Below are positions 1-8,401 of a stretch of DNA of 64,000 bases, one piece after another. Within the stretch, counting starts at the first letter, position 1, and the number at the start of each line of letters is the position of its first letter. Origin of the DNA: Celeribacter litoreus (GTDB lineage: Bacteria > Pseudomonadota > Alphaproteobacteria > Rhodobacterales > Rhodobacteraceae); contig NZ_JAIUFY010000014.1 of the NCBI RefSeq assembly GCF_020165855.1, positions 248,001-312,000 on the forward strand, written 5' to 3'. The notes beneath the pieces were generated by a model that did no database searches, had not been told where the DNA came from, and saw only the letters and a program-made list of their open reading frames with translations. A program made the position numbers and the translations under genes.

Positions 1-487
1 TCATCACAGCCAACAGGAGCGCTGCGAGGGTCGGGCTGATGATATTCTCCAGATCATAGGCCAGACGTGAGAGGGAAAGCGCGCGGGTGTAGCGCGCCTC
101 CTCTGGCAGAACGTCGGGGATCGTCGCCTGAAATGTCGGGGTGAAGGCGGCAGATGCCGATTGCAGGAGAAAGATGAGGACATAAACTTGCCAAATCTCG
201 GAGACGAATGGCAGGCAGAGCGCTGCTGCTCCACGGATCAGATCGAGTGTCACGAGAAGGGCGCGGCGGTTCACGCGGTCGGCAAGAGCCCCGGCAATCG
301 GGGCGATGCTGACATAGGCGACCATCTTAATCGTGAAGATCGTGCCGAGCACCATCGCGGCACTTTCACCCGCGAGGTCATAGGCGAGAAGCCCCAAGGC
401 AACCGTGGCAAGCCCTGTCCCCAACAACGCGACGACTTGGGCCAGAAACAGATGGCGATAGGTGCGATCAGAAAGAATGTCGAACAT
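1..487 (-). CDS. MFS transporter, N-terminal part, cut by window edge
   Basis: The visible 162 codons begin at an ATG (485-487) and run off the left edge. They encode a hydrophobic protein starting MFDILSDRTYRHLFLAQ, with a signature-like loop (IAGALADRVNRRALL) between the second and third membrane segments. This is the A-motif of the major facilitator superfamily (G-x3-D-R-x-x-R-R). The N-terminus resembles EntS-type exporters (MFS_3), but the substrate cannot be told. The start lies 8 bases after the stop of a short open stretch (493-612). The C-terminal half is outside the window. Confidence 0.8.
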   Translation of the reverse strand, partial: MFDILSDRTYRHLFLAQVVALLGTGLATVALGLLAYDLAGESAAMVLGTIFTIKMVAYVSIAPIAGALADRVNRRALLVTLDLIRGAAALCLPFVSEIWQVYVLIFLLQSASAAFTPTFQATIPDVLPEEARYTRALSLSRLAYDLENIISPTLAALLLAVM

Positions 488-492
488 TGTAA

Positions 493-612
493 ACCTCAGT
501 GATAGCGGGAAATCGCCTTCAGCTCGTCCCAGTCATAATCCCCGTCCAGACAGTGATCCTTATGGTCATGGATCAGGGGCTGTTTGGCGTTGAGTGTTCG
601 CGGGGCCTTTCG
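493..612 (-). other. Possible remnant or tail of a small gene before the MFS gene
   Basis: On the minus strand, in-frame codons end in a TGA 8 bases before the MFS start. The end of the peptide reads LIHDHKDHCLDGDYDWDEL, acidic and histidine-rich and unlike random GC-rich translation. The frame is closed upstream by a TAG within about 40 codons, and I see no good ATG or GTG start. It could be the decayed 3' end of a gene lost between the LysR and MFS genes, or a short leader. I do not recognise it. Low confidence. Confidence 0.2.
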
Positions 613-636
613 GAGGACCTATGTCAGAGCCCCACG

Positions 637-1575
637 CTATGCTTTTCCGTAGATTTTTTGAACTTTGCTCACAATTTGATCACCCTCTTGTTGGCAGGCC
701 TCGATCAAACGCAGATATTGTCCGTCCAGAATCGTATCTTCGCGGGCAAACATCCCCCAATCATAGTTGATAGGCACCGAGAGAGGGCGGACAGATACAC
801 CCTCCAAGGGCACGCCAATCGCAGTGACCGGATCACAAAGGGCAATGCCCAATCCCGCTTTTGCAGCCATCGCAGCACTCAAAGACGAGTTGGTTGAAAT
901 CTCGGATTTGATCTCGATGTGATGGGCTTCAAAAGTTTTATTGATTTCGTCCCGGATCTGATATCCGCCGCAAATTGTTGCGGTTCTTTCTGTTTCAAAG
1001 GCGGTCAAAGGGATGGGCGTGTCTGTGTCAAATTTACTTCCCTTCTGAACCACAGCCACCACGCTACACTCGAATTTAGCCAGACATTTCAACTGGTCCA
1101 AATCTTTAGAGTAGGCCGAAAACCCTACGTCTGCTGTGCGATGACGCAATGCATGCATCACGCGGGCAGAGGTTGTCGTTTCCACATAAATGAAATCCGG
1201 CAGGATGTCAGACACCCGCGACAGAACCGGCCCAACCAGCCCCGCAGACATCGTGGGTGTGGCGACCAAATCAATCGCCGGCATCTTCTCATCCCGAATG
1301 GCGTGTGCGCGTTCGGTCAGATGCGACAGACTAGCCATAACGCGTTGGGATTCTTCGTAAAATTTAATGCCTTTTTCAGAGAGGGAGATTTTAGGACCAT
1401 TGCGGTTGAACAAGTTGAACCCAACCCGGTCCTCCAGGTCGCGGATCATGCGAGTGACTGAGGGTTGGCCAACGGACAATTTTTGTGCAGCGGCTGTCAT
1501 AGAGCCGCATTCAACAACCGCAGCGAATGCCTCCATTGAGCGAATGTCGGGCCGTCCATTATTCATTATTGACAT
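637..1575 (-). CDS. LysR-family transcriptional regulator
   Basis: 312 aa from the ATG at 1575, which puts the winged helix-turn-helix (SMTAAAQKLSVGQPSVTRMI) near residues 25-45, normal for the family. An in-frame ATG at 1626 would add 17 residues with no ribosome-binding site and is less likely. The rest is a type 2 periplasmic-binding-like co-inducer domain. The gene is divergent from the FAD monooxygenase gene, across a 187-base gap with an ATTCC-N7-GGAAT site. It is therefore the likely regulator of 1763-10961. The inducer is unknown, presumably the imported substrate or an intermediate. Confidence 0.85.
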   Translation of the reverse strand: MSIMNNGRPDIRSMEAFAAVVECGSMTAAAQKLSVGQPSVTRMIRDLEDRVGFNLFNRNGPKISLSEKGIKFYEESQRVMASLSHLTERAHAIRDEKMPAIDLVATPTMSAGLVGPVLSRVSDILPDFIYVETTTSARVMHALRHRTADVGFSAYSKDLDQLKCLAKFECSVVAVVQKGSKFDTDTPIPLTAFETERTATICGGYQIRDEINKTFEAHHIEIKSEISTNSSLSAAMAAKAGLGIALCDPVTAIGVPLEGVSVRPLSVPINYDWGMFAREDTILDGQYLRLIEACQQEGDQIVSKVQKIYGKA

Positions 1576-1677
1576 ATTTAAAATCCCATCATTACATCTA
1601 AGCATCGTCGCTCTCATACCATGCATTTAAAGCATAATGGGCTGCTTGGCGATTGATAAGTGTTTCGTCGGATGAAT

Positions 1678-1694
1678 ATTCCAAAAAATGGAAT
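1678..1694. promoter_or_regulatory. Candidate LysR-type operator between the divergent genes
   Basis: ATTCC and GGAAT arms flank a 7-base A/T spacer, giving a perfect dyad with a T-N11-A geometry as expected for LysR-type boxes. It sits between the LysR gene start (1575) and the monooxygenase start (1763). It also overlaps an upstream in-frame ATG of the monooxygenase (1688), which argues that the start at 1763 is the real one. Binding is inferred only. Confidence 0.4.
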
Positions 1695-1762
1695 GCAGTC
1701 CGCCTCATTCATACTGCCAACGACCGAGAGGTCGTTCGGCGCCTCTTTGGGAAAACGTCGTA

Positions 1763-3226
1763 ATGAAAATGTCCGCAATCGATCAACAGGGTTTGGAAAC
1801 TCTCGAGACACGCGTCAAAAATGATCTCTCCCTGTTGTGCTATCCAGGAAAACAATGGGTGTGCCCGAAAGAGGGAGTTGCAGACGTTATCATCATCGGC
1901 GGCGGGATGTGCGGCATGGTGGCCTGGTTGGCTCTCACCACCGGCGGCATCGATAATATCCGTTTTTTTGATCGCTCCGAGGCCGGGTTCGAAGGTCCGT
2001 GGCTTGAGTACGCGCGCATGGAAACATTGCGTTCCCCCAAGACCCTGACCGGACCTGCCTTCGGCCATGGCGCGCTGACATTTCAGGCCTGGTACCGTGC
2101 TCAATTCGGCTTCGAAGCATGGGAAGAGCTCGATAAAATTCCACGCACAATGTGGGTTGAGTATCTCCGCTGGTATCGGTCTGTTTTGGACATCCCGATC
2201 GAGAATAATGTCAACGTCGACCGTGTCGAACCCGAGGGAGACCTGCTTCGTCTCACCCTGTCAGGGGCGCAAAACGGGCAGGTTTTGACACGCAAACTGG
2301 TTTTCGCCACCGGACGGGACGGAACGGGCGGTCCCAATATTCCTGGCTTTGTCAAAGATTTGCCGCGTGATCTCTGGGCTCACAGTGCTGACGCAATTGA
2401 CTTCAGCGCTTTGAAAGACAAACGCGTTGCCGTGATCGGGGTTGGCGCGTCTGCGGTAGATAATGCTGCGGAGGCTCTGGAGCATGGTGCTGCCGAAGTT
2501 CGTCATCTCATCCGTCGCGAAAAAATGCCGACGATCAATAAGATGATGGGGATCGGCAGCTTTGGCTTCACCGCCGGATATGCCGCGTTGCCGGATGAGT
2601 GGCGCTGGCGCTTTATGCAATACAGCTTCGCGACCCAAACTCCCTCGCCGCGCGGGTCTACCCTGCGTGTGAGCCGCCACCCCAATGCCTATTTCCATTT
2701 CGGAAAAGCCACCACGCGGATCGAGAAACTGGATGAAGGCGCTCGCATTCACTTCGCGGACGGGACACATTATGACACGGATTTTGTAATCCTCGGGACC
2801 GGATTTGTCATTGACCCCATGGCCCGCAAGGAATTCGGCGACACGGCAGGCGAAATCCTCTTGTGGCAGGACGTCTACACCCCGCCCGAAGACGAGAAGA
2901 ACGCCGACCTTGGTCGTTTTCCCTATCTCAACAGCGACTTCACGTTCCGCGAGAAAGTGCCGGGCACAGCGCCATGGCTGAACAATGTCTACTGTTTTAA
3001 CTACGGCTCCTCTGCAAGTCTCGGCAAAGTCAGCGGCGATATCCCGGGGATCAGTGAAGGGGCGGCGTGGCTTTCCAAAGCGATCGCTGCCTCCCTCTAT
3101 ATCGAAGACGTCGATGCCCATTGGCAGGCGATGCAAGACTATGACTCGCCGGAACTTTTGGGAGACGAATGGGAAGCAACAGACCTCCCGGTGCCGTCTT
3201 TTGAAACGGAGGGTGCAGGCAAATGA
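1763..3226 (+). CDS. FAD/NAD(P)-dependent monooxygenase (FMO / N-hydroxylase type)
   Basis: 487 aa. A dinucleotide-binding motif GGGMCG lies at residues 46-51, after a hydrophobic strand (VADVIIIGGG). A second Rossmann motif, VAVIGVGASAVD, is near residue 222, and an ATG-like ILGTGF strand near residue 350. This two-nucleotide layout is that of flavin-containing and N-hydroxylating monooxygenases, which use NAD(P)H and O2 to oxygenate an N or S atom. The stop overlaps the next start (ATGA), so it heads a tightly coupled operon. The ATG at 1763 is chosen over one at 1688 because the latter lies in the putative operator. Substrate unknown. The neighbouring opine-like dehydrogenase and importer suggest an imported amine or amino-acid conjugate. 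Confidence 0.8.
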   Translation: MKMSAIDQQGLETLETRVKNDLSLLCYPGKQWVCPKEGVADVIIIGGGMCGMVAWLALTTGGIDNIRFFDRSEAGFEGPWLEYARMETLRSPKTLTGPAFGHGALTFQAWYRAQFGFEAWEELDKIPRTMWVEYLRWYRSVLDIPIENNVNVDRVEPEGDLLRLTLSGAQNGQVLTRKLVFATGRDGTGGPNIPGFVKDLPRDLWAHSADAIDFSALKDKRVAVIGVGASAVDNAAEALEHGAAEVRHLIRREKMPTINKMMGIGSFGFTAGYAALPDEWRWRFMQYSFATQTPSPRGSTLRVSRHPNAYFHFGKATTRIEKLDEGARIHFADGTHYDTDFVILGTGFVIDPMARKEFGDTAGEILLWQDVYTPPEDEKNADLGRFPYLNSDFTFREKVPGTAPWLNNVYCFNYGSSASLGKVSGDIPGISEGAAWLSKAIAASLYIEDVDAHWQAMQDYDSPELLGDEWEATDLPVPSFETEGAGK

Positions 3227-3705
3227 GCTTTTCACAGATCACCACACTCACCGCATCAGGCCTGGATATGACCTCCGATTTGGCGCGGGTTATTTCTGCG
3301 CGCAGCAACATCCTCGAGATGACCCAGGACGCAGAAGACGCCGTCTTGCGCCCGAGCGACTATGGCGCCTTTCCACATGATCTGCGTGCCGCGTTGGCAG
3401 CGCGGATTGCGCGCCGGTCCAATGACGAAAAGCTCGCGGTGCATTATGAAGTGGCCGCGGGTGACTATGCCGCCTTGGCACGCCCCGAGGTCTCAGGTGA
3501 AGAGCAGGGCCTCACAACGGTTCTGAGCATTGTCGATCTCGTGGCAAATGCTCCGAAGGACATTTCCGCCGATCATATTGCCGCACTGCAAAGCGCGGGG
3601 ATCAGTGATCCAGACATCGTCCGGCTTTGCGAACTGGTGGCCTTCATGGCCTATCAAATTCGCGTCGTCTCCGGCCTTCGACTGATGCAAGGAGAAACCG
3701 CATGA
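3223..3705 (+). CDS. CMD-domain protein (Avi_7170-like family)
   Basis: 160 aa, all-helical, resembling the carboxymuconolactone decarboxylase / AhpD fold, but with a single cysteine (in IVRLCELVAF) and no CxxC, so a peroxidase cycle is unlikely from this subunit alone. It overlaps the gene before by 4 bases and the gene after by 4. From memory, a CMD protein followed directly by a CxxC-bearing AhpD-like protein is the arrangement of the paired families named after Agrobacterium vitis Avi_7170 and Avi_7169. The two probably work as a pair. The reaction is not known. Confidence 0.65.
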   Translation: MSFSQITTLTASGLDMTSDLARVISARSNILEMTQDAEDAVLRPSDYGAFPHDLRAALAARIARRSNDEKLAVHYEVAAGDYAALARPEVSGEEQGLTTVLSIVDLVANAPKDISADHIAALQSAGISDPDIVRLCELVAFMAYQIRVVSGLRLMQGETA

Positions 3706-4304
3706 CCCGCATTGTCCACAAATTCACCCGCCGCGTTCCTGACTGGCAGCCACGTGTTAAACCCGTGGATCTGGCCGAGGCCACACCTGCACAGCTTGAC
3801 GCCCTGAAGGTGACGCCCTCGAACACGAAGGTTTCCGCCTATGTCCTGACATTGGCTCATGATGTCGAAAGCCTGTCGGTCCGTTCGCCGCTCTTCAACG
3901 CAATCATGTATGACAAAGGCGGGATGTCCCGCGAGGAACGTGAGCTTGGCGCATTGGGGGCCTCCATGGTCAACCGCTGCATCTATTGCGCGGCGGTCCA
4001 TGCGGACAGGCACGCCAAACTGGCGAAAGACGAAAGCGTGACGGATGAGCTTTTCGCCAATGGCGCAAATGCCAAGTTGTCTCCGCGCAATCGCGCGATT
4101 TTCGATTTCGCGCGCAAATCGGCAGAAGCTCCGCCAGCCTCAGATCAGCAGGACATTGAAGCCTTGCGTCAGGTAGGGCTGGATGACGCGGAAATTTTTG
4201 ACTTGATCCTGTCCTCCGCTCTGTTCGGCTGGGCCAACCGTCTGATGCATGTTCTGGGCGATCCTGTTCGCCAAGAACCAGCGCCACAAAAGGTGTCGGC
4301 ATGA
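3702..4304 (+). CDS. Alkylhydroperoxidase AhpD-like protein (Avi_7169-like)
   Basis: 200 aa. The AhpD active-site pattern is complete: C93-x2-C96-x3-H100 in NRCIYCAAVH. The ATG at 3702 overlaps the upstream stop. Family knowledge: AhpD-type proteins use the CxxC pair for thiol-dependent peroxide reduction, and relatives carry out other decarboxylation or isomerisation-like steps. Next to a flavin monooxygenase it may detoxify peroxide from uncoupled turnover or act on a peroxidised intermediate. That role is inference. Confidence 0.75.
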   Translation: MTRIVHKFTRRVPDWQPRVKPVDLAEATPAQLDALKVTPSNTKVSAYVLTLAHDVESLSVRSPLFNAIMYDKGGMSREERELGALGASMVNRCIYCAAVHADRHAKLAKDESVTDELFANGANAKLSPRNRAIFDFARKSAEAPPASDQQDIEALRQVGLDDAEIFDLILSSALFGWANRLMHVLGDPVRQEPAPQKVSA

Positions 4305-5401
4305 CGCAGGCAAAACGCATAGGTATCGTCGGGGCCGGAGCCATCGGTCTTGGAACAGCGGCGCTTTTGCATCGCAATCAGCATGTGCCGATCCTGTGGT
4401 CGCCCTCCGGAGAGAGCACCCGTATTTTTGAGACAGAGAGCTTAAGCGTTCACGGAGTTTTTGAGGCGGAGTTTGCGCCTGAAATCGCTGGGTCCGCAGA
4501 GGAACTCGTTCAGAAGAGTGACGCTTTGCTCCTCGCGCTGCCTGCGACTGGGCACAAAGCCGTCATGGACAGCCTCGCGCCCTACATCCGCGACGGGCAG
4601 CATATTCTCATTTCATCCCACGCCTCCTTTGGGGCGTTGTATCTGACCAAGCGTCTCGCGGAACGCGGCGTTGCGGCGCCTGTGACCGCTTGGGGGACGA
4701 CCATTGTCTCCGGTCGACGCACCGACAGTTCCGTGCGGGTGAATACGGTGCGCGGTCAGGTGGATCTCTGCACGGTGCCTGAAACAGACAGTCAGGCGGC
4801 ACTGGAGCTCTGCCAAAATCTATTTGGCGATCGTTTCACCCCACGTGACGGGCTTTTGGCGATCACCTTGTCCAACCTCAATCCGCAAAACCATCTTGGC
4901 ATTGCTCTGTGTAACATTACGCGGATGGAGCGTGGTGAGGACTGGAGTCAGGGTTTGAACGTCACGCCAAAGGTCGGTCGTTTGATGGAGAAACTTGATC
5001 TGGAACGCCTTGAGATTGCGAAGGCGCTTGGCCTCAATGTCAAAACCATTTTCGAACATTTCCACAAAAGCTTCCACGTGCCGGTGGGGCCGATCAGCGA
5101 GATGAATCAGGAAATGCACCGCCACGGATACGGCGGATTGGGCCCGAACACCGCAGACAGCAGGTATGTGACCGAAGATGTGCCCTATGGCCTCGCGGTG
5201 ACAGCCGTTTTGGGCCGCATGGTTGGAAAGCCAGCCGTTTTGCACGAAGCCGGAATTGAAATATTTTCGGCCATGTATGATCGCGATTTCACGCAGGAGA
5301 ATGCGTTCTTAGACGATCTGAACCTCTCACAGCACACACTCAACGACCTGCAAGAGGCCGCCCGTACCGGTCTTTTGCCTCAGGCCTCCGTCACCGCCTG
5401 A
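4301..5401 (+). CDS. Octopine/nopaline dehydrogenase-family NAD(P) oxidoreductase
   Basis: 366 aa. The N-terminus RIGIVGAGAIGLGTAALL carries the Rossmann GxGxxG (residues 10-15). The C-terminal half is the helical domain of opine dehydrogenases, with conserved NPxNHLG-like text (NLNPQNHLGIAL) that contains the family's catalytic His region. Such enzymes interconvert a secondary-amine dicarboxylate (opine) with an amino acid plus a 2-oxo acid. It is fourth in the operon (ATGA overlap). Together with the importer it makes opine-like compounds, or N-substituted amino acids, the best guess for the substrate class. Confidence 0.75.
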   Translation: MTQAKRIGIVGAGAIGLGTAALLHRNQHVPILWSPSGESTRIFETESLSVHGVFEAEFAPEIAGSAEELVQKSDALLLALPATGHKAVMDSLAPYIRDGQHILISSHASFGALYLTKRLAERGVAAPVTAWGTTIVSGRRTDSSVRVNTVRGQVDLCTVPETDSQAALELCQNLFGDRFTPRDGLLAITLSNLNPQNHLGIALCNITRMERGEDWSQGLNVTPKVGRLMEKLDLERLEIAKALGLNVKTIFEHFHKSFHVPVGPISEMNQEMHRHGYGGLGPNTADSRYVTEDVPYGLAVTAVLGRMVGKPAVLHEAGIEIFSAMYDRDFTQENAFLDDLNLSQHTLNDLQEAARTGLLPQASVTA

Positions 5402-5448
5402 TCCAATAAAGATACGGACAAAAGTAAACCGACAAGGAGACGTAACCC

Positions 5449-6555
5449 ATGACCAAACTGACCTTTAGCCGTCGCCGCTTCCTCGGCACAGCTGCCGCTG
5501 GCACCGCGGCTCTTGCCAGCCCCGCTTACCTGCGCAGTGCGCATGCTGCTGGCGGCGAAGTGAACATCTGGACCTACAACGATTTCGTGCCAGAAGCGTT
5601 CAAGAAACAATTCGAGGCAGAGACCGGCATCAAGGTGAATGTCCGTCTGGTGGATGACCAGGGCAAACAGTTCAACCTTCTGGCCGCTGAAGCGCCGAAC
5701 CCGACCGTGGATATTATGACGGTTGCGGGACACCGTTTCCTTCAGTTCATTGACAACGACCTTTTGGCTCCGCTGGACACCGACCGTCTGTCCAACTGGG
5801 GCAAGATCAACCCGACCTTCTCCGAAAGCGACTGGTCCACGATCAACGGCCACAAATGGGGCGCTCCGATCCTGTCCGGCATGGAAGTTCTCGCCTACAA
5901 CACCGAGCTCGTGAGCCCAGAAGAGGTCAAAAGCTGGGATGTGCTGTTCTCGGAGAAATACAAAGGCCAGACGGCCTATATCCTTCAGGATATGATGTCG
6001 ATCATCATGCTCAAAATGGGCTACGATGGCAATATGGTCGCCTATCTCGACGATCCGGCGAAAGCCGAAGCGATCGTCGAAGAGGCCAAGCAATATCTGA
6101 TCGATAAGAAGCCTCTCGTCCGCAAATACTATGACGGCGGTGCGGAAGTTCAGCAGATGTTCGTCAACCAGGACATTGCACTTGGACATAGCTGGAACGG
6201 ACCTGCCGCAGCTCTGATCAATGACGGTTTCCCGCTCGCCATGACCATCCCGCAAGAAGGCTCCTACGGCTTTGTCTACACCTACAACATCGCCAACAAT
6301 GCGCCGAATGCGGACAACGCCTACACGTTCCTGAACGCAATCCTCGCCTCCCCTGAGATTGGCGCGGCGATGACAAAGGCCTCCGGCTTTATCTCGACCT
6401 ACAAAGATGCGTCGAATTACCTGACGGATCTCGAGAAAAAGTCGACGTCTTTCACTGATGAAGAAATGTCCACTCTCAAATTCTTCCGCGCGGAAGCAAA
6501 CGAGATGAAATACGGGTTTGTTGACCCTGCGGTAGAAGCCATCAAAGCTGCCTAA
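5449..6555 (+). CDS. ABC importer substrate-binding protein, polyamine/opine type, Tat-exported
   Basis: 368 aa. The N-terminus has a twin-arginine motif (SRRRFLG, residues 7-13), a hydrophobic stretch and an AHA cleavage site near residue 34. The mature part starts as a type of PotD-like periplasmic binding protein (GEVNIWTYNDFVPEAFKKQF). A ribosome-binding site AAGGAG lies before the ATG. It is the first gene of the transporter quartet and is followed by a 9-bp-stem hairpin at 6576-6605, as is usual where binding protein is made in excess over membrane subunits. Ligand unknown. Confidence 0.85.
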   Translation: MTKLTFSRRRFLGTAAAGTAALASPAYLRSAHAAGGEVNIWTYNDFVPEAFKKQFEAETGIKVNVRLVDDQGKQFNLLAAEAPNPTVDIMTVAGHRFLQFIDNDLLAPLDTDRLSNWGKINPTFSESDWSTINGHKWGAPILSGMEVLAYNTELVSPEEVKSWDVLFSEKYKGQTAYILQDMMSIIMLKMGYDGNMVAYLDDPAKAEAIVEEAKQYLIDKKPLVRKYYDGGAEVQQMFVNQDIALGHSWNGPAAALINDGFPLAMTIPQEGSYGFVYTYNIANNAPNADNAYTFLNAILASPEIGAAMTKASGFISTYKDASNYLTDLEKKSTSFTDEEMSTLKFFRAEANEMKYGFVDPAVEAIKAA

Positions 6556-6575
6556 GCTGGCCATCGCACAGAATT

Positions 6576-6605
6576 GTTCTGCCCGGCCGCGACGTTGGGC
6601 AGAAC
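6576..6605 (+). other. Intercistronic stem-loop after the binding-protein gene
   Basis: GTTCTGCCC (6576-6584) pairs perfectly with GGGCAGAAC (6597-6605) around a 12-base loop. There is no T-run, and the permease gene follows 12 bases later. It is therefore more likely an mRNA-stabilising or partial-attenuation hairpin than a full terminator. Confidence 0.6.
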
Positions 6606-6617
6606 ACCAATAATCCC

Positions 6618-7619
6618 ATGGGAAACGCACAAATGAGCGACGACCTCGCACAACGCACACACACAGGCCAAAAACGTAAGGAAAAGACTGACCTTACCTT
6701 TTGGGGCCGTTTGTCCAATTGGGGACCCTATCACCTCATGATGGGGGCAGTGACCGCGAGCCCTCGCCGTCAATTTGTAGTTCTTGCAATCTTTCCGCTG
6801 GTCTGGGTGCTGTTCCAAAACCTTGGCCCCATGTTGCAGATGCTGCGGGTGAGCCTGACGGACGCCTATCCGGTCGCGCCGGGCGTGGAACAACATTTCA
6901 CTCTGGAGAATTACACCAGGTTCTTCGGGGACCAAATTTTCTGGCAGCCATTCTTCCGTACATTGGTCTTTTCGGCTGTTTTCACCTTTTGCACGCTGAT
7001 CATCACCTATCCCGTGGCATATTTTCTGGCACGCCACGTGTCGCGGCGGAACCAGATGTTGTTCTTGCTGCTCCTGTTGATCCCGTTTTGGGTGGGCGAA
7101 ATCGTGCGCACCTACGCGATCATGATCCTGCTCGGCAATACCGGCGCTGTGAACCAGTTGCTGAAATGGCTCGGCTTCATCGATCGCCCCATCCCTTTCA
7201 TGTACACGAGCTTTTCCATGGGGGTCGGCATTGTCTACCTGACTGCGCTCTACATGCTCCTGCCGCTCTATTCCGCGCTGGAAAAACTTCCCAAGAGTTT
7301 CAATGAGGCCGCAGCGGACCTCGGGGCGTCTGCTTGGACCCGCTTCCGGCGTGTGACCCTGCCGCTCACGCTGGAGGGCATTTCGTCCGGTTGCACCTTG
7401 GTCTTCCTGATCTCGACCGGGTTCTACGCGACCCCCGTGTTGTTGGGCGGGCCGTCGACCACTGTCTTTGCCGAAACCATTGCAGGCTTTTTCCACGTCG
7501 CAGGTGATGAATGGCCGACAGGTGCAGCCTTCGCGACCATCATGTTTGCCGCAGCGCTTATCCTGACGGGCACATTCCAGAAATTCATGAACGCCCTCCG
7601 CAAAGGAGACACGAAATGA
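6618..7619 (+). CDS. ABC importer permease (PotB-like)
   Basis: 333 aa with about six membrane helices after a roughly 60-residue cytoplasmic N-terminus. The EAA loop reads FNEAAADLGASAWTRFRRVTLPL, near residues 228-250, which is the contact to the ATPase. It belongs to the polyamine/thiamine-type permease family. The stop overlaps the start of the second permease (ATGA). The longer start at 6618 is kept, and an in-frame ATG at 6633 is an alternative. Confidence 0.85.
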   Translation: MGNAQMSDDLAQRTHTGQKRKEKTDLTFWGRLSNWGPYHLMMGAVTASPRRQFVVLAIFPLVWVLFQNLGPMLQMLRVSLTDAYPVAPGVEQHFTLENYTRFFGDQIFWQPFFRTLVFSAVFTFCTLIITYPVAYFLARHVSRRNQMLFLLLLLIPFWVGEIVRTYAIMILLGNTGAVNQLLKWLGFIDRPIPFMYTSFSMGVGIVYLTALYMLLPLYSALEKLPKSFNEAAADLGASAWTRFRRVTLPLTLEGISSGCTLVFLISTGFYATPVLLGGPSTTVFAETIAGFFHVAGDEWPTGAAFATIMFAAALILTGTFQKFMNALRKGDTK

Positions 7620-8398
7620 ACCGGGGAAATCGCATTCTGTTGTCCTGTATCTATTGGGCCTTCGTTTTGTATGTGTTCGTGCCTTTGATGCTGATGGTGG
7701 TGATGGGGTTCAAGGACAGCAAGTTCATCGGCTTTCCGATCCGTTCCTGGACGCTGGAATGGTACACAGGTGTTTTCGCTGACACCGAGGTTCTGTCGGC
7801 ATTCGGCTACTCTACCTCCATTGCGGTTTTGTCCACGATCATCTCCATCGTCGTCGGAACATGGATCGCAATTCTTTTGGAGGGGCGGAAATTTGTCGGG
7901 CGGAATACAATTTATGCGCTGACAATCCTGCCCGCGCTTATCCCCGGAATCATCTCTGCTATCGCCTTTCGCATCTATGCGCGCTGGTTGGGAATTGAGC
8001 CCGGCATGGGGGCGATCGTTTGGTCCCACGCGGTCCACAACGTGCCGTTTGTTGTGCTGGTTGTGATGGCGCGCCTTTCGACCTTGCCCAAAACCCAATT
8101 GGAAGCCGCGCGTGATCTGGGCGCAGACCCATTCATCACGTTTTTGCGGATTACCCTGCCGTATCTGGTGCCAGCCATTTTGGGGGCGAGCATTTTCTGC
8201 CTGCTTCTGAGCTTTGACGACTTTGTCCGCTCATTCTTCCTCGGTGGCTATGAACCAACACTCCCCGTCCTGATCTTTGCGAAGCTGAAATCAGGCATGT
8301 CTCCCGAGATCAACGCTATCGCGACCGTTGCCCTTCTCCTCACGGGTGCCATCGGCATCTGGGCAGAACGGTTCACCCGCCGCCTGAACAAGGATTAA
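7616..8398 (+). CDS. ABC importer permease (PotC-like)
   Basis: 260 aa starting at the ATG overlapping the previous stop. It has about six transmembrane helices and an EAA loop (LEAARDLGADPFITFLRITL) near residues 163-182. It pairs with the upstream permease to form the heterodimeric channel of a PotABCD-type importer. The ATPase gene follows after 3 bases. Confidence 0.85.
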   Translation: MNRGNRILLSCIYWAFVLYVFVPLMLMVVMGFKDSKFIGFPIRSWTLEWYTGVFADTEVLSAFGYSTSIAVLSTIISIVVGTWIAILLEGRKFVGRNTIYALTILPALIPGIISAIAFRIYARWLGIEPGMGAIVWSHAVHNVPFVVLVVMARLSTLPKTQLEAARDLGADPFITFLRITLPYLVPAILGASIFCLLLSFDDFVRSFFLGGYEPTLPVLIFAKLKSGMSPEINAIATVALLLTGAIGIWAERFTRRLNKD

Positions 8399-8401
8399 AC
8401 C

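Noticed and set aside
1614-1811. Small minus-strand frame in the LysR/monooxygenase gap
   Set aside because: It overlaps the operator and the monooxygenase start and has no coding signs.
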